A DNA stretch of 64,000 nt from Inia geoffrensis. Lineage: Eukaryota > Chordata > Mammalia > Artiodactyla > Iniidae. Below are positions 51,973-62,382 of this stretch, in pieces. Below the pieces are notes generated by a model. It saw nothing but the letters and a program-made list of their open reading frames with translations, did no database searches and had not been told where the DNA came from. The stretch covers positions 116,001 through 180,000 of the forward strand of contig JAZAQT010000450.1 in the NCBI GenBank assembly GCA_036417435.1, given 5' to 3'. Both the position numbers and the translations under genes were made by a program. Within the stretch, counting starts at the first letter, position 1; each line of letters opens with the position of its first letter.

Positions 51973-53706
51973 TTGGCCAAAAAGGGCGTATGCGTTTTTT
52001 CCTGAATATATTCAGGAAAAAACGCATACGCCCTTTTTGGCCAACCAAGCAAGCCTGCAATGGAAATCCGCACTACAAGGAAGTCTCACTTCCCACCGAT
52101 CCAAAGGGCCGTCCGAAAAAAGTGTAAAATCCAGAGAGGCAGGACAGGCCATGGAGACCCGGCAGCCTTGTTATGCTGATGGGCGGGATGTAAATTGCCA
52201 ACAGCCACTCTGGAGAAGTGGATGGTGTTTCCTGGAACAAAGAAAAAACCAAGCTAGAGAGCCTAGGGCACTTCCACTTATGGTGCTATAGATTCGGAAA
52301 ATTTCAATGAAAAAGACACAGCCACACCAAAGTTTGGGGCTGCTCTGTGTACGGGATCCTTGACTATGGTACAACTTTAATAGCCCAGAAAGAGAAAAAT
52401 GCATATAGAAGTTGTGGTACATCCCTACAGTGGAATATCACTCAACAATGAAATCAATGGCAACAGACCAGTAGCAGCATAATGAGAGGATTTAGTTATG
52501 ATGATTCTAAGTGAAATAAGTCGCACAGAAAAAGAAACATCATAAGATATCACTAATACCGGGAAGGTAAACACGGCTACGTGTGAACTGCATTACAAAA
52601 CACAACAGAGTCTCACATTTACAAAAGAAACTTAGGCTTGCTTAAGGGGAAAGGAGAGTGGGGAGGCTGCATAACACCAGAGGTTGCCATTAGGACAGAT
52701 ACCATTCCATAAGCCAAATATATATTAGACAAGACCTACTCCTTGCTCAACCAAATGGACTCAACACCCCGTATTCAAAACCTAGGAATATACCTGACTA
52801 TGAAGAATATTAAAACCCATACATTTATAGGTCTCCATAAGAAAATCATTTGTGTACAGCAGGATACACACAGCAGTGTCAATAAGCTAAATCCCCTTAT
52901 AAAAATAAATTTGCAAAAGAAAACACAAGGGCTGTCAAATAGAGAGAAATTCTTAAATAAGTCCTTCAGGGCTTGTGAGGAATCTTGGATTTACCACCTC
53001 TACATCCACAGCTGGGGAGAGATAAGGCTGGACACTTGGGGCTGATACTATTGGTGAGGGAATGCAGACCCTTTGAGGCAATGGTGCATGGTTCCCATTG
53101 CACGGGTCCCAAATCTCCACGTTTCAGGGATTTATCCTTCAGCTAAAATATGCATGGAAAACCCAGAATATGGTCCACGAAGTGATCAGGCAAAATTTTA
53201 AAACTCATCGCCATTTTCGCCCCCTGGTACTCGAGTTCGCCATTCCAGATGCGATATTAACATTCTCCCCACTTGGGGAGTCGGTGCCTTTGACCTCTTG
53301 TTTGGCACAGTTTGCAATTTCTGTGGAAGATGAACAGGAATAAGGAGAACGAATGAGCGGCTAACTCGATGTGTTTGGACGAGCACATTGAACTCTGATT
53401 TCCCTACAGGAAGAAGAATTCACCAAAGGCTCGGCGTGCCATGCCGGAACGAGATTAGGGCCTGAAGCAATTCTTCGGGTTTGCGGTCAGCTCACAAGAA
53501 AGCGAGTTGAGAAAAGGAGATTTTTGGCACTGTAACTCACAATCCTGCAGAGTTCCAAATGACCCCTATCATCCAAAAATTTATTGAAGGAAGGCTGTGA
53601 AGAGGACTTGAACGCGACGCAGAATTGCAGAAAACAGATATCAGGGGGTAGATTAGAATTGCTCTGAAAGAGTAGGAAAAGAGGCAGCAGTTCGACAGTG
53701 ATGCAC
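51973..53706 (+). repeat. Monomer 30 (1,734 bp)
   Basis: Perfect palindrome at 51973-52044. 'atttgcaaaag' is shared with monomer 17 and 'gccattccag' with monomer 1. 'ggacgagcac' and 'gattagaattg' are private. Confidence 0.95.
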
Positions 53707-53778
53707 TTGGCTAAAAAGGGTGTATGCGTTTTTTCCTGAATATATTCAGGAAAAAACGCATACGCCCTTTTTGGCCAA
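53707..53778. repeat. Palindrome with two left-arm mismatches (monomer 31)
   Basis: C-to-T at 53712 and at 53721. The first is shared with monomers 18, 19, 22 and 24, and the second is private. Both would pair as G-T in a cruciform arm. Confidence 0.95.
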
Positions 53779-55440
53779 CCAAGTAAGCCTGCAATGGAAA
53801 TCCGCACTACAAGGAAGTCTCACTTCCCACCGATCCAAAGGGCCGTCCGAAAAAAGTGTAAAATCCAGAGAGGCAGGACAGGCCATGGAGACCCGGCAGC
53901 CTTGTTATGCTGATGGGCGGGATGTAAATTGCCAACAGCCACTCTGGAGAAGTGGATGGTGTTTCCTGGAACAAAGAAAAAACCAAGCTAGAGAGCCTAG
54001 GGCACTTCCACTTATGGTGCTATAGATTCGGAAACTTTCAATGAAAAAGACACAGCCACACCAAAGTTTGGGGCTGCTCTGTGTATGGGATCCTTGACTA
54101 TGGTACAACTTTAATAGCCCAGAAAGAGAAAAATGCATATAGAAGTTGTGGTACATCCCTACAATGGAATATCACTCAACAATGAAATCAATGGCAACAG
54201 ACCAGTAGCAGCATAATGAGAGGATTTAGTTATGATGATTCTAAGTGAAATAAGTCGCACAGAAAAAGAAACATCATAAGATATCACTAATACCGGGAAG
54301 GTAAACACGGCTACGTGTGAACTGCATTACAAAACACAACAGTGTCTCACATTTACAAAAGAAACTTAGGCTTGCTTAAGGGGAAAGGAGAGTGGGGAGG
54401 CTGCATAAAACCAGAGGTTGCCATTAGGACAGATACCATTCCATAAGCCAAATATATATTAGACAAGACCTACTCCTTGCTCAACCAAATGGACTCAACA
54501 CCCCGTATTCAAAACCTAGGAATATACCTGACTATAAAGAATATTAAAACCCATACATTTATAGGTCTCCATAAGAAAATCATTTGTGTACAGCAGGATA
54601 CACACAGCAGTGTCAATAAGCTAAATCCCCTTATAAAAATAAATTTGAAAAAGAAAACACAAGGGCTGTCAAATAGAGAGAAATTCTTAAGTAAGTCCTT
54701 CAGGGCTTGTGAGGAATCTTGGATTTACCACCTCTACATCCACAGCTGGGGAGAGATAAGGCTGGACACTTGGGGCTGATACTATTGGTGAGGGAATGCA
54801 GACCCTTTGAGGCAATGGTGCATGGTTTCCATTGCACGGGTCCCAAATCTCCACGTTTCAGGGATTTATCCTTCAGCTAAAATATGCATGGAAAACCCAG
54901 AATATGGTCCACGAAGTGATCAGGCAAAATTTTAAAACTCATCGCCACTTTCGCCCCCTGGTACTCGAGTTCGCCGTTCCAGATGCGATATTAACATTCT
55001 CCCCACTTGGAGAGTCGGTGTCTTTGACCTCTTGTTTGGCACAGTTTGCAATTTCTGTGGAAGATGAACAGGAATAAGGAGAACGAATGAGCGGCTAACT
55101 CGATGTGTTTGGACGGGCACATTGAACTCTGATTTCCCTACAGGAAGAAGAATTCACCAAAGGCTCGGCGTGCCATGCCGGAACGAGATTAGGGCCTGAA
55201 GCTATTCTTCGGGTTTGCGGTCAGCTCACAAGAAAGCGAGTTGAGAAAAGGAGATTTTTGGCACTGTAACTCACAATCCTGCAGAGTTCCAAATGACCCC
55301 TATCATCCAAAAATTTATTGAAGGAAGGCTGTGAAGAGGACTTGAACGCGACGCAGAATTGCAGAAAACAGATATCAGGGGTTAGATAAGAATTGCTCTG
55401 AAAGAGTAGGAAAAGAGGCAGCAGTTCGACAGTGATGCAC
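53707..55440 (+). repeat. Monomer 31 (1,734 bp)
   Basis: The palindrome 53707-53778 has two left-arm mismatches (T at 53712 and T at 53721). 'caagtaagcc', 'gtgtatggga' and 'cagtgtctc' are private. 'ctataaagaa', 'gccactttcg' and 'ggtttccatt' resemble monomer 27. Confidence 0.95.
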
Positions 55441-57174
55441 TTGGCCAAAAAGGGCGTATGCGTTTTTTCCTGAATATATTCAGGAAAAAACGCATACGCC
55501 CTTTTTGGCCAACCAAGCAAGCCTGCAATGGAAATCCGCACTACAAGGAAGTCTCACTTCCCACCGATCCAAAGGGCCGTCCGAAAAAAGTGTAAAATCC
55601 AGAGAGGCAGGACAGGCCATGGAGACCCGGCAGCCTTGTTATGCTGATGGGCGGGATGTAAATTGCCAACAGCCACTCTGGAGAAGTGGATGGTGTTTCC
55701 TGGAACAAAGAAAAAACCAAGCTAGAGAGCCTAGGGCACTTCCACTTATGGTGCTATAGATTCGGAAACTTTCAATGAAAAAGACACAGCCACACCAAAG
55801 TTTGGGGCTGCTCTGTGTACGGGATCCTTGACTATGGTAAAACTTTAATAGCCCAGAAAGAGAAAAATGCATATAGAAGTTGTGGTACATCCCTACAATG
55901 GAATATCACTCAACAATGAAATCAATGGCAACAGACCAGTAGCAGCATAATGAGAGGATTTAGTTATGATGATTCTAAGTGAAATAAGTCGCACAGAAAA
56001 AGAAACATCATAAGATATCACTAATACCGGGAAGGTAAACACGGCTACGTGTGAAGTGCATTACAAAACACAACAGAGTCTCACATTTACAAAAGAAACT
56101 TAGGCTTGCTTAAGGGGAAAGGAGAGTGGGGAGGCTGCATAACACCAGAGGTTGCCATTAGGACAGATACCATTCCATAAGCCAAATATATATTAGACAA
56201 GACCTACTCCTTGCTCAACCAAATGGACTCAACACCCCGTATTCAAAACCTAGGAATATACCTGACTATGAAGAATATTAAAACCCATACATTTATAGGT
56301 CTCCATAAGAAAATAATTTGTGTACAGCAGGATACACACAGCAGTGTCAATAAGCTAAATCCCCTTATAAAAATAAATTTGAAAAAGAAAACACAAGGGC
56401 TGTCAAATAGAGAGAAATTCTTAAATAAGTCCTTCAGGGCTTGTGAGGAATCTTGGATTTACCACCTCTACATCCACAGCTGGGGAGAGATAAGACTGGA
56501 CACTTGGCGCTGATACTATTGGTGAGGGAATGCAGACCCTTTGAGGCAATGGTGCATGGTTCCCATTGCACGGGTCCCAAATCTCCACGTTTCAGGGATT
56601 TATCCTTCAGCTAAAATATGCATGGAAAACCCAGAATATGGTCCACGAAGTGATCAGGCAAAATTTTAAAACTCATCACCATTTTCGCCCCCTGGTACTC
56701 GAGTTCGCCGTTCCAGATGCGATATTAACATTCTCCCCACTTGGAGAGTCAGCGCCTTTGACATCTTGTTTGGCACAGTTTGCAATTTCTGTGGAAGATG
56801 ATCAGGAATAAGGAGAACGAATGATCGGCTAACTCGATGTGTTTGAACGGGCACATTGAGCTCTGATTTCCCTACAGGAAGAAGAATTCACCAAAGGCTC
56901 AGCGTGCCATGCCGGAACGAGATTAGGGCCTGAAGCAATTCTTCGGGTTTGCGGTCAGCTCACAAGAAAGCAAGTTGAGAAAAGGAGATTTTTGGCACTG
57001 TAACTCACAATCCTGCAGAGTTCCAAATGACCCCTATCATCCAAAAATTTATTGAAGGAAGGCTGTGAAGAGGACTTGAAGGCGACGCAGAATTGCAGAA
57101 AACAGATATCAGGGGGTAGATAAGAATTGCCCTGAAAGCATAGGAAAAGAGGCAGCAGTTCGACAGTGATGCAC
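55441..57174 (+). repeat. Monomer 32 (1,734 bp): junction of main array and diverged subfamily
   Basis: Perfect palindrome at 55441-55512 and canonical sequence to roughly 56500. From about 56664 on it is diverged type: 'catcaccatt', 'gtcagcgcc', 'gatgatcagg', 'tttgaacggg', 'cattgagctc', 'ctcagcgtg', 'aaagcaagttg', 'gaaggcgacg' and 'gccctgaaagc'. The 3' third is nearly identical to that of monomer 34. Confidence 0.93.
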
Positions 57175-58910
57175 TTGGCCAAAAAGGGCGTATGCGTTTT
57201 TTCCTGAATATATTCAGGAAAAAACGCATAAGCACTTTTTGGCCAACCAAGCAAGCCTGCAATGGAAATCCGCACTACAATGAAGTCTCACTTCCCACCG
57301 ATCAAAAGGGCCCTCCGACAAATGTGTAAAATCCAGAGAGGCAGGACAGGCCAAGGAGAACTGACAGCCTTGTTATGCTGATGGGCGGGATGTAAATTGC
57401 CAACAGCCACTCTGGAGAAGTGAATGGTGTTTCCTGGAACAAAGAAAAAACCAAGCTAGAGAGCCTAGGGCACTTCCATTTATGGTGCTATAGATTCGGA
57501 AAATTTAAATGAGAAAGACACAGCCACACCAAAGTTTGGGGCTGCTCTGTGTAAGGGAACCTTGACTATGGTACAACTTCAATAGCCCAGAAAGAGAAAA
57601 ATGGATATAGAAGTTGTGGTACATCCCTACAATGGAATATCACTCAACAATGAAATCAATGGCAACAGACCAGTAGCAGCATAATGAGTGGATTTAGTTA
57701 CGATGATTCTAAGTGAAATAAGTCACACAGAAAAAGAAACATCATAAGATATCACTAATATCAGCAATGTAAGCACGGCTACGCGTGAACTGCATTACAA
57801 AACACAACAGAGTCTCACATTTACAAAAGAAACTTATGCTTGCTTAAGAGGAAAGGAGAGTGGGGAGGCTTCATAAAACCAGAGGTGGACATTAGGACAG
57901 ATACCATTCCATAAGCCAAATATATATTAGACGAGACCTACTCCTTGCTCAACCAAATGGACTCAACACCCCGTATTCAAAACCTAGAAATATACCTGTC
58001 TAGGAAGAAAATTAAAACCCATACATTTATAGGTCTCCATAAGAAAATCATTTGTGTACAGCAGCATACACACAGCAGTGTAAATAAGATAAATCCCTTT
58101 ACAAAAATAAATTTGAAAAAGAAAGCACAAGGACTGTGAAATAGAGAGAAATTCTTAAATAAGACCTTCAGGGCTTGTGAGAAATCTTGGATTTACCACC
58201 TCTACATCCGCAGCTGGGGGAGAGATAAGTCTGGACACTTGGGGCTGATACAATTGATGAGGGAATGCAGACCCTTTGAGGTAATGGTGCATGGTTACCA
58301 TTCCACGGGTCACAAATCTTCACGTTTAAGGGATTTATCCTTCCGCTAAAATATGCATGGAAAACCCAGAATATTGTCCACGAAGTGATCAGGCAAAATT
58401 TCTAAAACTCATCGCCATTTTCGCTCCCTGGTACTCGAGTTCCCCGTTTCAGATGCAATATTAACATTCTCCCCACTTGGAGAGTCAGTGCCTTTCACGT
58501 CTTGTTTGGCACAGTTTGCAATTTCCGTGGAAGATGAACAGGAATAAGGAGAACGAATGAGCGGCTAACTCGATGTGTTTGAACGGGCACATTGAGCTCT
58601 GATTTCCCTACAGGAAGAAGAATTCACCAAAGGCTCAGCGTGCCATGCCGGAACGAGATTAGGGCCTGAAGCAATTTTTCGGGTTTGCGGTCAGCTCACA
58701 AGAAAGCAAGTTGAGAAAAGGAGATTTTTGGCACTGTAACTCACAATCCTGCAGAGTTCCAAATGACCCCTATCATCCAAAAATTTATTGAAGGAAAGCT
58801 GTGAAGAGGACTTGAACGCGACGCAGAATTGCAGAAAACAGATATCAGGGGGTAGATAAAAATTGCTCTGAAAGAGTAGGAAAAGAGGCAGCAGTTCGAC
58901 AGTGATGCAC
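57175..58910 (+). repeat. Monomer 33 (1,736 bp, diverged subfamily)
   Basis: The palindrome 57175-57246 has two right-arm mismatches (A at 57231 and A at 57234). The copy differs from the main array throughout, for example 'aatgtgtaaaatcc', 'ggccaaggag', 'ctaatatcagc', 'cttatgcttg', 'gtctaggaag' and 'gtaaataag'. Two single-base gains ('gctgggggag', 'tttctaaaac') offset the 2-bp CA loss. Monomer 35 is nearly the same. Confidence 0.93.
57338..58130 (+). mobile_element. L1 3' end in diverged monomer 33
   Basis: At several sites this copy keeps bases that agree with the recalled L1 consensus where the main array does not. These are 'atggata' before 'gaagttgtgg', 'tggat' before 'ttagttacg', 'aacttatg', 'aatgtaa' at the old ORF2 end and 'gtaaat' near the tail. 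It therefore looks older in type than the main-array L1 block. Confidence 0.75.
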
Positions 58911-60646
58911 TTGGCCAAAAAGGGCGTATGCGTTTTTTCCTGAATATATTCAGGAAAAAACGCATACGCCCTTTTTGGCCAACCAAGCAAGCCTGCAATG
59001 GAAATCCGCACTACAATGAAGTCTCACTTCCCACAGATCAAAAGGGCCCTCCGACAAATGTGTAAAATCCAGAGAGGCAGGACAGGCCAAGGAGAACCGG
59101 CAGCCTTGTTATGCTGATGGGCGGGATGTAAATTGCCAACAGCCACTCTGGAGAAGTGAATGGTGTTTCCTTGAACAAAGAAAAAACCAAGGTAGAGAGC
59201 CTAGGGCACTTCCACTTATGGTGCTATAGATTCGGAAAATTTCAATGAAAAAGACACAGCCACACCAAAGTTTGGGGCTGCTCTGTGTACGGGATCCTTG
59301 ACTATGGTACAACTTTAATAGCCCAGAAAGAGAAAAATGCATATAGAAGTTGTGGTACATCCCTACAATGGAATATCACTCAACAATGAAATCAGTGGCA
59401 ACAGACCAGTAGCAGCATAATGAGAGGATTTAGTTATGATGATTCTAAGTGAAATAAGTCGCACAGAAAAAGAAACATCATAAGATATCACTAATACCGG
59501 GAAGGTAATCACGGCTACGCGTGAACTGCATTACAAAACACAACAGAGTCTCACATTTACAAAAGAAACTTAGGCTTGCTTAAGGGGAAAGGAGAGTGGG
59601 GAGGCTGCATAAAACCAGAGGTTACCATTAGGACAGATACCATTCCATAAGCCAAATATATATTAGACAAGACCTACTCCTTGCTCAACCAAATGGACTC
59701 AACACCCCGTATTCAAAACCTAGGAATATACCTGACTATGAAGAATATTAAAACCCATACATTTATAGGTCTCCATAAGAAAATCATTTGTGTAGAGCAG
59801 GATACACACAACAGTGTAAATAAGCTAAATCCCCTTATAAAAATAAATTTGAAAAAGAAAACACAAGGACTGTGAAATAAAGAGAATTGCGTAAATAAGT
59901 CCTTCAGGACTTGTGAGGAATCTTGGATTTACCACCTCTACATCCACAGCTGGGGGAGAGATAAGGCTGGACACTCGGGGCTGATACTATTGGTGAGGGA
60001 ATGCAGACCCTTTGAGGTAATGGTGCCTGGTTCCCATTCCACGGGTCCCAAATCTCCACGTTTAAGGGATTTATCCTTCAGCTAAAATATGCCTGGAAAA
60101 CCCAGAATATGGACCACTAAGTGAACAGGTAAAATTTCTAAAACTCATCACCATTTTCGCCCCCTGGTACTCGAGTTCGCCGTTCCAGATGCGATATTAA
60201 CATTCTCCCCACTTGGAGAGTCAGCGCCTTTGACATCTTGTTTGGCACAGTTTGCAATTTCTGTGGAAGATGATCAGGAATAAGGAGAACGAATGATCGG
60301 CTAACTCGATGTGTTTGAACGGGCACATTGAGCTCTGATTTCCCTACAGGAAGAAGAATTCACCAAAGGCTCAGCGTGCCATGCCGGAACGAGATTAGGG
60401 CCTGAAGCAATTCTTCGGGTTTGCGGTCAGCTCACAAGAAAGCAAGTTGAGAAAAGGAGATTTTTGGCACTGTAACTCACAATCCTGCAGAGTTCCAAAT
60501 GACCCCTATCATCCAAAAATTTATTGATGGAAGGCTGTGAAGAGGACTTGAAGGCGACGCAGAATTGCAGAAAACAGATATCAGGGGGTAGATAAGAATT
60601 GCCCTGAAAGCATAGGAAAAGAGGCAGCAGTTCGACAGTGATGCAC
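58911..60646 (+). repeat. Monomer 34 (1,736 bp, mosaic)
   Basis: Perfect palindrome at 58911-58982. The copy is a patchwork. About 58911-59150 is diverged type, about 59165-59800 is nearly canonical (with 'aatttcaatga' and 'gagaggattt'), and from about 59810 ('gtgtaaataag') it is diverged again. Its 3' third matches monomer 32. Confidence 0.93.
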
Positions 60647-62382
60647 TTGGCCAAAAAGGGCGTATGCGTTTTTTCCTGAATATATTCAGGAAAAAACGCA
60701 TAAGCACTTTTTGGCCAACCAAGCAAGCCTGCAATGGAAATCCGCACTACAATGAAGTCTCACTTCCCACCGATCAAAAGGGCCCTCCGACAAATGTGTA
60801 AAATCCAGAGAGGCAGGACAGGCCAAGGAGAACTGACAGCCTTGTTATGCTGATGGGCGGGATGTAAATTGCCAACAGCCACTCTGGAGAAGTGAATGGT
60901 GTTTCCTGGAACAAAGAAAAAACCAAGCTAGAGAGCCTAGGGCACTTCCATTTATGGTGCTATAGATTCGGAAAATTTAAATGAGAAAGACACAGCCACA
61001 CCAAAGTTTGGGGCTGCTCTGTGTAAGGGAACCTTGACTATGGTACAACTTCAATAGCCCAGAAAGAGAAAAATGGATATAGAAGTTGTGGTACATCCCT
61101 ACAATGGAATATCACTCAACAATGAAATCAATGGCAACAGACCAGTAGCAGCATAATGAGTGGATTTAGTTACGATGATTCTAAGTGAAATAAGTCACAC
61201 AGAAAAAGAAACATCATAAGATATCACTAATATCAGCAATGTAAGCACGGCTACGCGTGAACTGCATTACAAAACACAACAGAGTCTCACATTTACAAAA
61301 GAAACTTATGCTTGCTTAAGAGGAAAGGAGAGTGGGGAGGCTTCATAAAACCAGAGGTGGACATTAGGACAGATACCATTCCATAAGCCAAATATATATT
61401 AGACGAGACCTACTCCTTGCTCAACCAAATGGACTCAACACCCCGTATTCAAAACCTAGAAATATACCTGTCTAGGAAGAAAATTAAAACCCATACATTT
61501 ATAGGTCTCCATAAGAAAATCATTTGTGTACAGCAGCATACACACAGCAGTGTAAATAAGATAAATCCCTTTACAAAAATAAATTTGAAAAAGAAAGCAC
61601 AAGGACTGTGAAATAGAGAGAAATTCTTAAATAAGACCTTCAGGGCTTGTGAGAAATCTTGGATTTACCACCTCTACATCCGCAGCTGGGGGAGAGATAA
61701 GTCTGGACACTTGGGGCTGATACAATTGATGAGGGAATGCAGACCCTTTGAGGTAATGGTGCATGGTTACCATTCCACGGGTCACAAATCTTCACGTTTA
61801 AGGGATTTATCCTTCCGCTAAAATATGCATGGAAAACCCAGAATATTGTCCACGAAGTGATCAGGCAAAATTTCTAAAACTCATCGCCATTTTCGCTCCC
61901 TGGTACTCGAGTTCCCCGTTTCAGATGCAATATTAACATTCTCCCCACTTGGAGAGTCAGTGCCTTTCACGTCTTGTTTGGCACAGTTTGCAATTTCCGT
62001 GGAAGATGAACAGGAATAAGGAGAACGAATGAGCGGCTAACTCGATGTGTTTGAAAGGGCACATTGATCTCTGATTTCCCTACAGGAAGAAGAATTCACC
62101 AAAGGCTCAGCGTGCCATGCCGGAACGAGATTAGGGCCTGAAGCAATTTTTCGGGTTTGCGGTCAGCTCACAAGAAAGCAAGTTGAGAAAAGGAGATTTT
62201 TGGCACTGTAACTCACAATCCTGCAGAGTTCCAAATGACCCCTATCATCCAAAAATTTATTGAAGGAAGGCTGTGAAGAGGACTTGAACGCGACGCAGAA
62301 TTGCAGAAAACAGATATCAGGGGGTAGATAAAAATTGCTCTGAAAGAGTAGGAAAAGAGGCAGCAGTTCGACAGTGATGCAC
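60647..62382 (+). repeat. Monomer 35 (1,736 bp, diverged subfamily)
   Basis: The palindrome 60647-60718 has A at 60703 and A at 60706, the same two mismatches as monomer 33. It is nearly identical to monomer 33, 3,472 bp away. It differs in a few bases such as 'gaaagggcac' and 'cattgatctc'. Confidence 0.93.
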
